This document shows positions 39,657 to 49,719 of a stretch of DNA of 64,000 nucleotides, piece after piece. How positions within the stretch are numbered: position 1 is the stretch's first letter; the number at the start of each line of letters is the position of its first letter. Source of the DNA: Sodalinema lacuna_A (GTDB taxonomy: Bacteria > Cyanobacteriota > Cyanobacteriia > Cyanobacteriales > Geitlerinemataceae). Under the pieces are notes generated by a model. It did not search any database. It worked only from the letters and a program-made list of their open reading frames with translations, and was not told the DNA's origin. The stretch covers positions 1 through 64,000 of the forward strand of contig FSSI02000021.1 of NCBI GenBank assembly GCA_900149785.2, read 5' to 3'. Made by a program: the position numbers and the translations under genes.

Positions 39657-41045
39657 CTAGCGACCAATTCCCACATAGCGGAAGCCAATGGCCTCTAATT
39701 GAGTGCGATCGAGGAAGTTACGACCATCGACCATAATCGGCGTGTGCATCAGACTCGCCATCTTGGTATAGTCGAGTTCCGCAAACTGCTTCCAATCCGT
39801 CACCAAGACCAACGCATCACAACCATCAGCAAGCCGTTCGGGATCCGTCTCCACATAGACCCCCGATAAGCCCGAGCGTAGGCCCGTTTGCGAGACAATG
39901 GGGTCATAAGCCTTAACCTTCGCCCCGAGGCGGTTCAGATTCTCAATTAAGACCAACGAGGGTGCATCCCGCATATCATCGGTATCCGGTTTAAACGTTA
40001 AGCCTAACAAGCCGACGGTTTTTCCCTTGAGAATCTTCAACTCATGTTGCAGTTTCTCCAACGCCATCAAGCGTTGACGTTGGTTCACCTCAACCGCAGA
40101 CTTGAGCAATTGAGCATCATAGCCATAATCATCAGCCGTGTGAACCAAGGCTGAGACATCTTTCGGGAAACAGGAGCCACCCCAGCCAATCCCAGCATTT
40201 AAGAACTTATTCCCAATGCGCGAGTCGAGACCAATTCCCTTAGCGACCTGGGTCACATCGGCGCCGACGCGATCGCAGATATTGGCCACCTCGTTAATAA
40301 AACTAATCTTGGTCGCCAAAAACGAGTTCGCCGCATACTTAATCATCTCCGCCGAACATAAATCCGTCATCACCACAGGAACCGGCGGTAGATCCTTCTC
40401 TTGCGCCACCTCACGATTGACAATGGGGGCATAGAGTTCCTGCATCATCGTCAAAGCGCGATCGCTATTACTTCCCAAGACAATGCGATCGGGGTTAAAG
40501 GTGTCATACACCGCCGACCCCTCCCGCAGAAACTCAGGATTACTAACCACATCAAAATCTACCTCGATATGGTTAACCAAATCTTCCCCAGTTTTTCCTG
40601 ATCCCACCAGGGCCTTTTCCCGTTCTGCGATTCCATCGAGGACAATCGTGCGAACCCAATCCCCGGACCCAATGGGAACCGTCGATTTATTGACAATCAC
40701 CTTGTAGCCTTGCTTGAGGTGAGCGCCAATTCCCCGGGCCACCGCCTCCACATAGCGGGTATCACTTTCTCCCGTGGGTAACGGGGGCGTTCCCACCGCA
40801 ATAAACAAGATATCGCCATGATGGACTCCCGCCTCTAAGTCCGTAGTGAACTCAATGTTGCCACTTTGGATAGCGGCGGTCATGATTTCGGACAATCCCG
40901 GCTCATAAATCGGCGATCGCCCCGCCTTCATGGTTTTGACCTTTTCCTCATTGTTATCGACGCAGATCACCTCATGACCGGTGTGAGCCAAACAAGCCCC
41001 CGTCACCAAACCCACATAACCTGTACCAATCACACAAACACGCAT
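39657..41045 (-). CDS. ugd: UDP-glucose 6-dehydrogenase
   Basis: Oxidises UDP-glucose twice with NAD+ to UDP-glucuronate, the precursor of acidic surface polysaccharides. The 462 residues have the N-terminal NAD fold RVCVIGTGYVGLVTG, the catalytic Cys in GIGWGGSCFPKDVSAL, and the NKSTVP and NPEFLREGSA segments. The ATG at 41045 is chosen because AAGGA lies 10 bases upstream; an in-frame TTG at 41063 is less likely. The UDP-glucuronate decarboxylase gene lies directly upstream on the same strand and would use its product. Confidence 0.95.
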   Translation of the reverse strand: MRVCVIGTGYVGLVTGACLAHTGHEVICVDNNEEKVKTMKAGRSPIYEPGLSEIMTAAIQSGNIEFTTDLEAGVHHGDILFIAVGTPPLPTGESDTRYVEAVARGIGAHLKQGYKVIVNKSTVPIGSGDWVRTIVLDGIAEREKALVGSGKTGEDLVNHIEVDFDVVSNPEFLREGSAVYDTFNPDRIVLGSNSDRALTMMQELYAPIVNREVAQEKDLPPVPVVMTDLCSAEMIKYAANSFLATKISFINEVANICDRVGADVTQVAKGIGLDSRIGNKFLNAGIGWGGSCFPKDVSALVHTADDYGYDAQLLKSAVEVNQRQRLMALEKLQHELKILKGKTVGLLGLTFKPDTDDMRDAPSLVLIENLNRLGAKVKAYDPIVSQTGLRSGLSGVYVETDPERLADGCDALVLVTDWKQFAELDYTKMASLMHTPIMVDGRNFLDRTQLEAIGFRYVGIGR

Positions 41046-41191
41046 AGCTGTTTTGTCCTTCAACCTTAAAAAACTGTAAAAAAACGCCGCTACGACCGAG
41101 CGTTAGCAAGCTGTCGTCCACTAGCTTAGTCGCAAACTTCAGCTATCCCCAATCTGCGGCTTTTATGTCAACACACCCGGACAGTCCTAAT

Positions 41192-42127
41192 TTACGCCAA
41201 ACCAAGGCGATCGCGGAAATCAGCAATAGTCTCCTGCAACCCCTCTTCCAACTCAATGCTCGGCATCCAGCCTAACCACTCCTTCGCACGAGTGATATCC
41301 GGTTGTCGCTGTTGCGGGTCATCCTGGGGAAGTGGCTCAAACTGAATCTCCACATCTGGGTTAATCAGCCGTTGAATCGTCTGAGCCAATTGCAAAATGG
41401 TGTATTCATTGGGATTGCCAATATTCACCGGCCCAATATGCTCCTCATTGTTCATCAACCGCATCATGCCGTCGATGAGGTCCGAAACATAGCAAAAACT
41501 GCGAGTTTGCAGGCCATCCCCATACACCGTCAGCGGAATCCCGCGCAACGCTTGAACAATAAAATTACTCACCACCCGTCCATCATTTTCCTGCATTCGC
41601 GGTCCGTAGGTGTTGAAAATCCGCATCACCCGAATATCCACATTGTTCTGACGATGGTAGTCAAAGCAGAGGGTTTCAGCGATGCGCTTCCCTTCGTCGT
41701 AACAGGCACGGATCCCAATTGGGTTCACATTGCCCCGATAGGCTTCGGTTTGTGGGTGAACATTAGGGTCTCCATAGACTTCTGAGGTTGAGGCCAGCAA
41801 CAATCGGGCATTGATGCGTTTCGCCAGTCCCAGCATATGCAGCGTTCCCAAAACGCTGGTCTTCACCGTCTTGACCGGATTGTACTGATAATGGACGGGA
41901 GAGGCGGGACAGGCCAGATGATAAATCTGATCGACTTCAACGCGAATCGGTTCGGTAATATCGTGGCGAATCACCTCGAAATAAGGAGAATTCATCCATT
42001 GCAGGATGTTGTGTTTGTTTCCGGTGAAAAAGTTATCGAGACAAAGGACCTCATGTCCTTGTTCCATCAGGCGATCGACGAGGTGGGAACCCAGGAATCC
42101 CGCACCACCGGTGACTAATATTCTCAT
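41192..42127 (-). CDS. UDP-glucuronate decarboxylase (UDP-xylose synthase)
   Basis: An NAD-dependent short-chain dehydrogenase that decarboxylates UDP-glucuronate to UDP-xylose. The 311 residues from MRILVTGGAGFLGSHL include the YNPVKTVKTSVLGT segment, the S-x-S-E-V-Y-G-D signature (ASTSEVYGD), the catalytic YDEGKR (the Tyr-x-x-x-Lys pair) and RIFNTYGPRM, all characteristic of UXS rather than of UDP-glucose epimerase. The ATG at 42127 starts right at the Rossmann motif; the frame is open 17 codons further but without support. It pairs with ugd, 146 bases downstream. Confidence 0.9.
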   Translation of the reverse strand: MRILVTGGAGFLGSHLVDRLMEQGHEVLCLDNFFTGNKHNILQWMNSPYFEVIRHDITEPIRVEVDQIYHLACPASPVHYQYNPVKTVKTSVLGTLHMLGLAKRINARLLLASTSEVYGDPNVHPQTEAYRGNVNPIGIRACYDEGKRIAETLCFDYHRQNNVDIRVMRIFNTYGPRMQENDGRVVSNFIVQALRGIPLTVYGDGLQTRSFCYVSDLIDGMMRLMNNEEHIGPVNIGNPNEYTILQLAQTIQRLINPDVEIQFEPLPQDDPQQRQPDITRAKEWLGWMPSIELEEGLQETIADFRDRLGLA

Positions 42128-42224
42128 GAACCACATTGTAGGGAAAACCTGACCTCTACCGTAGCCTGCGATCGCCAAACTGTCTAGTTTCTACCTATTT
42201 TCCTCAATCTTGAGTGAAACACCG

Positions 42225-42950
42225 TTAAACACCTGAGTCTTTCTCCTCGGCCGGGTCTTCACGCAGCACCTGATACTGTAAAAACACCTCATTCTCGACC
42301 TGCTTGACCTCCAACAAACGTAAACGGGGAGCGCGATCGCGAGTGAATCCCAGCCCATCGACTGGGGTCGGGGCCGCCGTCCCACCAAAAATATAACCAC
42401 AGACCGTTAACCGAACTTCATCAATGGCCCCCAACTCAAACAAGGTTGCGATTAGATGGCCGCCCCCCAACACCGCCAGTCGTTCAATCCCTAAGTCTCG
42501 TAATTGGCTCAATCCCGCCTGCAAATCCAGTCCCGTCTCCGACGAATCGACCGTTAATAAGCGGTCAAACCCTGAATGAGTCTGCCAAAAATTAGCCCCC
42601 TCAGTCGTGGTCAGCAGCCAGCGGGGAATCGGTTGGCGAAAAAAGGGTAACGCCGGGTCAAACGTCCCTGACCCGGAACAGGCCACTTGCACCGGTTGAG
42701 GAGACGTTCCCGCCGCCTCGCGAGCCGCCAAAAGCTGGGGAGATTGAAGACGCATCGCCGTTCCTCCTGAGCGTAGGGTCGTCCCTCCCATCAAGACTCC
42801 ATCGGCCGCCGCGACACACTCTTCTAAATGCTGATAATCCACAGAAGACCCAAAGGTGACTCCTGAGCGGCCAACATCGGAAATTTTGCCATCGGCGGTC
42901 ATGGCTAAGATCACGGTAGTGTAGGGACGAGCGAGAGGGGAAGTTGACAT
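42225..42950 (-). CDS. RibD C-terminal-domain reductase
   Basis: A 241-aa protein of the RibD-C/DHFR-like family, NAD(P)H reductases best known from riboflavin synthesis. Visible signatures are TVILAMTADGKISD at the N-terminus, GVLMGGTTLRSG, and LAVLGGGHLIATLFELGAIDEVRLTV. There is no deaminase domain, so this is the reductase half alone. In cyanobacteria such proteins exist beside a full RibD; I cannot tell whether this one reduces a flavin precursor or another pyrimidine/pterin. It ends about 100 bases from the UDP-xylose synthase gene on the same strand. Confidence 0.85.
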   Translation of the reverse strand: MSTSPLARPYTTVILAMTADGKISDVGRSGVTFGSSVDYQHLEECVAAADGVLMGGTTLRSGGTAMRLQSPQLLAAREAAGTSPQPVQVACSGSGTFDPALPFFRQPIPRWLLTTTEGANFWQTHSGFDRLLTVDSSETGLDLQAGLSQLRDLGIERLAVLGGGHLIATLFELGAIDEVRLTVCGYIFGGTAAPTPVDGLGFTRDRAPRLRLLEVKQVENEVFLQYQVLREDPAEEKDSGV

Positions 42951-43439
42951 AACGCCAGATCATGAGGATGAGAGAGGATCTGCGATCGCAGATCTCCTGA
43001 ATCTTCAACGAGCCTACCGCAAAAACTCTTCAACGCGTACTCTAGGAGCCAATCCCTGACCCGCTTGAGTGATCCCTGTCAGGGGTGTCGTGCCAAAGCC
43101 CTCTAGGGTTAAACTCGGGACAATCCATTATCGATTCCGTTAAGATTCTTGTCTTGCGTAGTTTTAACCAATTCTCCCTTCTGTGTCCGTCAAAAGACCC
43201 GCTATCCTAGAAGGGGGACTCTCGATGGTTGGCTCATCATGGCTGTGGACTCAGCTGCGATCGCGATCGCTTAACCGACGTCGTGCCTCTCTACCGGCCA
43301 GTTACCGTGCGTTAAACTCAAAACTCAGACGTTATATCATCGGGGTGTCTGCACCGACCCAGCTCTTGATCGTAACCATCTCCAACCCTTCGCCAGCCGC
43401 TGTTCCGCTGTACTTTCTGCCTCTGCACCTCGTGTCGCT
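42951..43439. other. Intergenic region between the RibD-C gene and the hybrid kinase
   Basis: About 490 bases between divergent genes. It has several HIP1-like sites and a short hairpin (ctgtcaggggtgtc region near 43075-43090). An 89-codon frame at 43183-43452 overlaps the kinase start and shows no recognisable protein features. Promoters for both genes are expected here, but I cannot place them. Confidence 0.5.
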
Positions 43440-46400
43440 ATGCGTCAATTGATGCGTCAACTCAACGGTCGTCGCTTGCCCATCGCCGCCAAGTTAACGG
43501 CCACGATCGCCCTGTCAGCGATGATCAGCGTCAGTAGTGTGACGCTGTTTTCACTTCATCGTCAACGACGGGTTTACCAACAAGAACTCGAAGCCCAGGC
43601 AACGCTAGTCCTAAACATGGTGTCACGGCTCGCGGCGGACTCTCTCACGGCACAGACCGAGACCACGGGCGACATGGAACAGTCAGAAGAGCAACTGCGA
43701 CAGTTGCTTGAAGTGCTTGATGTAGAGGACAGCCTGACCAGCGTTGTGATTTATGACGAGAACGGTCAACTGCTGTTAACCCTACACCCCGAGGAGATGA
43801 CCCAGCGCGATCGCGACTTTGGGGAGACGATCTTAGCCAGTGGAACCCCCGTCTTTGAGTGGGAGCGCCAACGTCTTCGTTCGGGCAAAACGATCGCCTC
43901 AGGGGCGCAAACCGTCGGCGCAGTCGAGTTAGAGTTCTCCATTACCGGCTTCCGTAACCGTCTCGACAACACCCGCAACAGTGCGATTTTGCTCGGAGTC
44001 TTATTTACGGCGGGAGGCTTGGTGGCGGCCTTATGGGTGGGCCGTTCCATCGGTCGCCCCCTCCACGAACTGGCCCGGGCCACTCAATGGGTGGCCGAAG
44101 GGGAGTTCGATCGCGCTATGGACAACGACAGTGCTATCCAACAGTACCGCAGCCGTCCTGATGAAATTGGTGGTCTGGCCCTGGCCTTTGCCCGCATGAC
44201 CTCGCAAATTCGGGATATGGTTCTCTATCTCGAACAACGGGCCGACCAAGTTCAAAAAAGTGAACTTAAAAATCAAGCTCTCCTCGAAGCCATCCCCGAT
44301 ACTATGTTTCGGCTGCGAACCGATGGCACGTATCTCGATGTTCAGGCTGACAAAGACCAACCGTTACTCCTTTCTCGCAGTGGTTTTTTAGGGAAAAGCC
44401 TCTATGAAGTCTTGCCCAAAGAAGTCGCGGATCTCAACCTGCATTATGCCGATTTAGCCCGTCAATCCCGAGAGGTGCAAATTTTTGAATATGCCCTCGA
44501 TATTCCCAATCGTAAAACCGGAGAAGTCCGACTTCATAACTTTGAGGCACGAATTGTTACCAGCGGTGAAGATGAAGTTTTAGCGATCGTTCGAGATATT
44601 ACTGAGCGGAAGCGTTACGAGGCGGCGATCGAAGCGGAACGACAACAACTGCGGCAAATTGTCACCCAGGCCCCCGTTGCTATGGCAATGATGGATAGTG
44701 AAATGCACTATCTGGCTTATAGTAATACCTGGCTGAGTGATTTTGCCGTCGAACAAGAGTCTCTCATTGGGAAGTCCCATTATGAGGTTTTTTCGGATTT
44801 ACCCGAACGTTGGCGAGTGCTGTATGAACGAGCCTTACAAGGAGAAATTGTTAGCACTCCTGAGGATGTTTGGGAACGAGACAATGGGGCGGAATTGTAT
44901 TTACGCTGGGCGATTCATCCTTGGTACACGTCAGATAATGAAGTCGGTGGTGTCGTGATTGCCAGTACCCAAATTAACGAACTCGTTCAGGCTCGCGAAG
45001 CTGCTTTAGAAACGGCTCGATTAAAGTCTGATTTCTTGGCAAATATGAGTCACGAAATTCGTACCCCCATGAACGGGGTGTTGGGAATGACGGATTTGTT
45101 GATGACGACGGAACTCGACGAAGAACAGCTCGAGTTTACGGAAGCGTTACGCACCAGTGGCGAACATCTTTTGAATTTAATTAATGACATTTTAGATTTC
45201 TCTAAGTTAGAAGCAGAAAAACTGCGCTTAGATCGCCATGATTTTGAGTTACGCTCCTGTTTAAATGACGTTCTCAATATATTTTTAATGCAGTCGAAAG
45301 AGAAGGGATTATCCCTGAAGCTGCATATTAACCCCACACTCCCCGAGCAACTATCCGGGGATTCTCGACGACTGCGACAGGTCTTAATGAATTTGGTGGG
45401 GAATGCCATTAAATTCACAGATAAAGGTTCTGTGGCGATTGGTGTCCGAGCTATTGCGAAAAAGCAAGGGGTTCTCGGAGATCCCAGTGCAGAAACGGGT
45501 CAGCTAGAGACGATTTTAACCCTCCAATTTGCCGTGCGGGATACGGGGATTGGGATTGCGGCTGGCGATCGCAAATACCTCTTTCAAGCCTTTTCTCAGG
45601 TGGATGCGTCGAGTACCCGTCGCTATGGGGGAACAGGGTTAGGGTTGGCAATTTGTCGTCAGCTTGTCCAGAAAATGGGCGGACAAATTTGGGTTGAAAG
45701 TGAACCGAATCAGGGGTCAACCTTTGTCTTTACGGCTCAGTTTGTCCAGGTGGAGAGTTCAGAACCTCAAGAACGGGAAACCGTTGACCCAGAACCTCAG
45801 ACAGCCGTGTTCTCAACCTCCGCCTCGCAACCGGTCTCAGCGACAACATCCACTGACCCATCGCTTGAGTCTCGCGAATCTCCTGAACCTGATCTCGCCC
45901 CTGATCTCGCCCCTGATCTCGCCCCTGATCTCGCCCCTGATCTCACCTCAGTATCGTCATCGTCAACGTCATCATCAACGTCGTTATCAACATCAGACGT
46001 TCCGACCTCGACGACCAGCGATCGCTCCGAAACCCCTTCAAGGACTGAGACTGAGACTGAACCTCGCGACCTGAAACGCTCCTCCTCGCCGCCGGACTCC
46101 CAAGCGGCTGGGGGTTCTGTGGCTGGGGGTAAAGTGTTGGTGGTTGAGGATACTCATATCAACCAAAAAGTGGTGATGAATCAATTGAAGCTACTTGGCT
46201 ATACCGCCGCCTGTGTTAACAATGGTCAGGAAGCCTTAGATCAGCTTCAGGAACAACCCTTTGATATCGTATTGATGGATTGTCAAATGCCGGTCTTAGA
46301 TGGCTATCGAGCGACTCAACGCTTGCGAAGCTGGGAAAGCGAGGGCGATCGCCATACGGTGGTGGTCGGCTTAACCGCTCATGCGATGGAAGGCGATCGC

Positions 46401-46967
46401 GAAAAATGCCTGGATGCGGGGATGGATGACTATCTCGCCAAACCCGTCACCATGGAAAAACTGAAGTCTGTTTTGGAGCATTGGATGTCAAAAATTGAGC
46501 CCTTAACGTCTGCCAATTCATCGACTATGTCTCATAATGGAAACCGCCCGAATTCTATCGTTCCCCCTTCAGCTTCTATGGCAGATTCTCCCCCCTCAAG
46601 CTCTGAAATTTATATTGATTGGGATCGTCTTCATGAAGTCTCCGGAGATGATCTCGAGTTCGAGTTAGAACTGCTTGACTCATTTATGGAATCGGCCCGA
46701 GAGTACGTCGCTGGAGCCAAAGCCGCGTTGGTTGAAGGCGATGTAGAGACGTTTTCGCGCCTGGTGCATCAGATTAAGGGGGCCAGTGGTAATGTGGGCA
46801 TCCCCGCGATGATGACTTTGGCCGGACAGCTCAATGAACGCGTTAAACATGAATCTATGAACCCAGAACTGGTGCAGGAGGCGGTAGCTGGCATGGAACA
46901 GCTCAGTCAGATGTTAGATCAAGTCACGGCTGTGATGGGGACGTTGTCCCAAGAACTCGAGGCTTGA
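43440..46967 (+). CDS. Hybrid sensor histidine kinase with PAS, REC and HPt domains
   Basis: A 1175-aa membrane sensor with a full phosphorelay on one chain. In order: TM1 (~14-36), an extracytoplasmic sensor region, TM2 (~182-202), HAMP, two PAS domains (~275-395 and ~400-520), the HisKA box FLANMSHEIRTPMNG (His about 538), the ATPase domain (DTGIGIAAGD, GGTGLGLAICRQLVQKMGG), an acidic, Ser/Thr-rich linker with five PDLA/PDLT repeats, a receiver domain (VVEDTHINQ, VLMDCQMPVLDGY, Asp about 947) and a C-terminal HPt domain (LVHQIKGASGNVG, His about 1110). All phosphorylation sites are present. The stimulus and output regulator are unknown; no response regulator gene is adjacent. Confidence 0.94.
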   Translation: MRQLMRQLNGRRLPIAAKLTATIALSAMISVSSVTLFSLHRQRRVYQQELEAQATLVLNMVSRLAADSLTAQTETTGDMEQSEEQLRQLLEVLDVEDSLTSVVIYDENGQLLLTLHPEEMTQRDRDFGETILASGTPVFEWERQRLRSGKTIASGAQTVGAVELEFSITGFRNRLDNTRNSAILLGVLFTAGGLVAALWVGRSIGRPLHELARATQWVAEGEFDRAMDNDSAIQQYRSRPDEIGGLALAFARMTSQIRDMVLYLEQRADQVQKSELKNQALLEAIPDTMFRLRTDGTYLDVQADKDQPLLLSRSGFLGKSLYEVLPKEVADLNLHYADLARQSREVQIFEYALDIPNRKTGEVRLHNFEARIVTSGEDEVLAIVRDITERKRYEAAIEAERQQLRQIVTQAPVAMAMMDSEMHYLAYSNTWLSDFAVEQESLIGKSHYEVFSDLPERWRVLYERALQGEIVSTPEDVWERDNGAELYLRWAIHPWYTSDNEVGGVVIASTQINELVQAREAALETARLKSDFLANMSHEIRTPMNGVLGMTDLLMTTELDEEQLEFTEALRTSGEHLLNLINDILDFSKLEAEKLRLDRHDFELRSCLNDVLNIFLMQSKEKGLSLKLHINPTLPEQLSGDSRRLRQVLMNLVGNAIKFTDKGSVAIGVRAIAKKQGVLGDPSAETGQLETILTLQFAVRDTGIGIAAGDRKYLFQAFSQVDASSTRRYGGTGLGLAICRQLVQKMGGQIWVESEPNQGSTFVFTAQFVQVESSEPQERETVDPEPQTAVFSTSASQPVSATTSTDPSLESRESPEPDLAPDLAPDLAPDLAPDLTSVSSSSTSSSTSLSTSDVPTSTTSDRSETPSRTETETEPRDLKRSSSPPDSQAAGGSVAGGKVLVVEDTHINQKVVMNQLKLLGYTAACVNNGQEALDQLQEQPFDIVLMDCQMPVLDGYRATQRLRSWESEGDRHTVVVGLTAHAMEGDREKCLDAGMDDYLAKPVTMEKLKSVLEHWMSKIEPLTSANSSTMSHNGNRPNSIVPPSASMADSPPSSSEIYIDWDRLHEVSGDDLEFELELLDSFMESAREYVAGAKAALVEGDVETFSRLVHQIKGASGNVGIPAMMTLAGQLNERVKHESMNPELVQEAVAGMEQLSQMLDQVTAVMGTLSQELEA
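45888..45947. repeat. 12-bp in-frame repeat in kinase linker
   Basis: Five units of CCTGATCTCGCC (the last CCTGATCTCACC) encode PDLA x4 and PDLT in the linker between the ATPase and receiver domains. The repeat keeps the frame, so copy number changes would only alter linker length. Confidence 0.93.
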
Positions 46968-46994
46968 GAGAACTTGACGTTTGAGTGCTTGGCC

Positions 46995-48695
46995 TCAGCC
47001 ATCGCTGAATAGCTCAGGAGCGCGTTCTTTAAGGGCAGCGTTGAGTTCCCCGAGGCGATCGCGCATCTGAAAATACCACTTCGCTCGCTCCTGGGCATGA
47101 TGCTCTAGGAGACGGTGTTGGGCAACCCACTGATAGGCCCCTTGTCCGAGTTGCTGTCGTAGCGTCGGGCTGACGAGGAGTTCCCGGAATTTGGCCCCAA
47201 AGTCTTCTACGGAGCGATAGAGTAACCCGGTTTTGCCCTCCTGGAGACTGCGTTCATAGACCGTAGGACTCGCCAATACAGCCACGCCCTGACCGCCACA
47301 TTCAACAAATTTGAGGTCAGACTTCATTTTGTTAAATCGAGTGGGTTCTAGGGGCAGCAAAGCGACGGTACTTGAACGAATGACTTGCTGATAGTTGGCA
47401 TAGGAACAGAAGGGGGCAAAGGCTTTATGGGGGGTGTTTAGGGCCTCGAAAAATTGGCGATCGTGTAAGACGTTCACGGAGACGCGATCGCCGAGTTCAT
47501 CGAGAATCTGGTTGATTGCCCCCATGAGAGGTTTCCAGTCTTCTTCTCGGTTAAGCGCGCCAAAAAAGACCGTCGCTTGCTCGTAATCCGCATCAGAACG
47601 AGGTTGAGGGAGTTGGGCCAGTTGGTTGGCAAAAACTTTGACGTAGGGATTGTACTGTCGTAGGAACTCCGCTAACGGCTCGGTGGATGTTTGCACACAA
47701 TGACAACTGCGATAGGAGAAGAAGTTATGATCCGAGGCGCTTTCCCAGCGTAAGGGGTCGTCGTCGATTTCTGAGACAATCAGATAGCCACGCTGAAGTA
47801 GGTTTTTTTGTTGAGCCAGGGCGGTGTCTGGCTTGAGGAGGGCGCGTTGCCAGATAAACACTTTTTCTTCGTCGGCTTCGGCGAGGTTGAGAGCCGCACT
47901 GTGAGTCGAGGACATGGCCCGCACGCCGGTAATGCGATTGCTGAACTGATCCGGTTCGAGAATCCGTACGCGATCGCAGGCCAACGGGGCCATCATCAAA
48001 GTTTGGATAAACAGCCGCCGTTGAGTTTTTACGCCAGTCAGGATGTATTGATGGCTTTCTGTGAGCAGTTTTAGGCGGTTGCTATCCACTTTGAGATGTT
48101 GGGCCAGGGGTTCGAGTTTGGGGTAGAACTCGGCAAATTCTTTGGGGTTATGGGATAAAATGCGGCCCACCGTTTTCACAATCAGGCCCGCTTGGCTGAA
48201 GAGCTGCTGCATACTCTCAAGGGTGAAGAAGCGCACATGGGTGCGATCGAGCAGTCCTTCATCTTGATATTCCCATTTTCCCTGGAGCAGATCTCGTAGA
48301 ATCGTCCAATGTTGGATATTGGGGATTGAGGCCAAGACATAGCCGCCGGGTTTGAGCCAGGATACCTGGTGATTGAGAATGGACCAGGGATCTTGTAGAT
48401 GTTCTAAGACATCCCCATAGACGAGAGCATCACAGCTTTGAGGGGCGATGTTTAACTGGCTTTCGTCAGATGTTTCGACGTTGAAATCGAGGGCGCGATC
48501 GAGGCGTTCTGTGGCAATTTTGACGGCTTCGGGGTTGAGTTCTAGGCCAATGTATTCACTGTTAGGATTGTCTTTTTTGTAGGCGGCTCCCAAGGCTCCG
48601 GTTCCACAGCCGACCTCAACAATACGGCCGAGGTTTTTAGGGATGCTATCGAGGAGTTGTTGGTTAATGCGATCGTAGTAAGCGGGAACCGTCAT
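46995..48695 (-). CDS. Methyltransferase-glycosyltransferase fusion protein
   Basis: A 566-aa protein with a class I SAM methyltransferase N-half (IVEVGCGTGALGAAYKKDN, then LVYGDVLEHLQDPW and FFTLESMQQLFSQAGL, residues ~1-215) and a C-half resembling a GT1/GT4-type glycosyltransferase (VRILEPDQFSNRITGVRA, FFGALNREEDW, LLPLEPTRFNKMKSDLKFVE, then GKTGLLY; residues ~235-545). The two activities suggest sequential modification of one surface glycan. It converges on the hybrid kinase. Substrates unknown. Confidence 0.85.
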   Translation of the reverse strand: MTVPAYYDRINQQLLDSIPKNLGRIVEVGCGTGALGAAYKKDNPNSEYIGLELNPEAVKIATERLDRALDFNVETSDESQLNIAPQSCDALVYGDVLEHLQDPWSILNHQVSWLKPGGYVLASIPNIQHWTILRDLLQGKWEYQDEGLLDRTHVRFFTLESMQQLFSQAGLIVKTVGRILSHNPKEFAEFYPKLEPLAQHLKVDSNRLKLLTESHQYILTGVKTQRRLFIQTLMMAPLACDRVRILEPDQFSNRITGVRAMSSTHSAALNLAEADEEKVFIWQRALLKPDTALAQQKNLLQRGYLIVSEIDDDPLRWESASDHNFFSYRSCHCVQTSTEPLAEFLRQYNPYVKVFANQLAQLPQPRSDADYEQATVFFGALNREEDWKPLMGAINQILDELGDRVSVNVLHDRQFFEALNTPHKAFAPFCSYANYQQVIRSSTVALLPLEPTRFNKMKSDLKFVECGGQGVAVLASPTVYERSLQEGKTGLLYRSVEDFGAKFRELLVSPTLRQQLGQGAYQWVAQHRLLEHHAQERAKWYFQMRDRLGELNAALKERAPELFSDG

Positions 48696-48806
48696 AGTCT
48701 TAGGAAGTTTTAGAAAGAATAGAGCGCAGAGACCGTTGGGTTGGGGTTTATTGGGGGTAGATTCGGGTTAATCGCTCGGGAACTCGGAAAATCGAGCCAA
48801 ATTGAG

Positions 48807-49583
48807 CTATGGGGTAACAGGCGTGAGCCAAAGTTGGGCCAGCACCAATGCGACGGCGATCGCCACACTGGCCATCACAGCCATCGCATCGCCTCGTTGA
48901 ATCGGTGGCCAGGCCCGTTGAGCCGTCGGTTGGCCATAGCCTCGCAGACGCATGGCCTGATACACCTGTTCCGACTGCTCATAACTGGTCACCAAGAGGG
49001 TTCCTGTCAGTGCAGCTAACACGCGTAGGGTTCGCCAACTCAACTGTTTGGGGTTGAAGCCTCTGAGTCTCATGGCTGTTTGCACTTGTCGTAGGCGATC
49101 GAGTAAATCATAGAGGTAACGATAGAACAAGAGCATCATATCGGTAATAAGACCGGGAATCCCCAGCGATCGCATGGCCCGCAACGTACCAGCGAGAGGG
49201 CCGGTTCCAAACAAGACCAAAGTCACCGTCACAATACAGATAAACCGCACCACAATCGGTACAGCCGCTAAAAGTCCCTCCCAACGAATCCTGAACCAGC
49301 CCAACTCTAGCAAGATGGTTTCCCCGGTCGTCAAGGGTAATACAACAATCGCACCCAGTAGAAAATAACCCGGATAGTGGAGTCGCTGACGTAAGTAAGC
49401 GGCCGGTAACCGAGAAACTTTATAAAGTATCCCGGTTAGGAGCGATATGACCGGTAGCAAGACGAGAACATCAACGGCTGAAAACGCGAAAATCAGACTC
49501 ATGAGTCCGATAAACTTGCACCGAGGGTCCCAACGATGAATCGGAGACTGTAAACCAGCATAGGTATCAAGTCCATGTTGCAT
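48807..49583 (-). CDS. cbiQ: ECF cobalt/nickel transporter transmembrane protein CbiQ
   Basis: The coupling membrane subunit of an energy-coupling-factor metal importer. The start at 49583 gives MQHGLDTYAGLQSPIHRWDPR, matching the family N-terminus; an upstream in-frame ATG at 49631 adds a less typical stretch. The 258 residues contain about five to six helices and the two Ala-Arg-Gly-type coupling motifs TAMRLRGF and QAMRLRGYG that contact the ATPase. It lies 136 bases after cbiM on the same strand. The ATPase CbiO is not in the window. Confidence 0.9.
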   Translation of the reverse strand: MQHGLDTYAGLQSPIHRWDPRCKFIGLMSLIFAFSAVDVLVLLPVISLLTGILYKVSRLPAAYLRQRLHYPGYFLLGAIVVLPLTTGETILLELGWFRIRWEGLLAAVPIVVRFICIVTVTLVLFGTGPLAGTLRAMRSLGIPGLITDMMLLFYRYLYDLLDRLRQVQTAMRLRGFNPKQLSWRTLRVLAALTGTLLVTSYEQSEQVYQAMRLRGYGQPTAQRAWPPIQRGDAMAVMASVAIAVALVLAQLWLTPVTP

Positions 49584-49719
49584 AGGAAGAAGAGTGGCCA
49601 GGGAACATAAAACAAACGCAACACATTTCAAACAACCCAGTCATACCAATCTTTTTTATGTATGAATGAGTTGCTTTAGGATTCTAGCAAGATTCTAGTA
49701 ATCCTGTGATCGCTGTAGT

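Noticed and set aside
43183..43452. An 89-codon frame overlapping the hybrid kinase start
   Set aside because: No ribosome site, composition unlike the genes around it, and it overlaps a well supported gene start.
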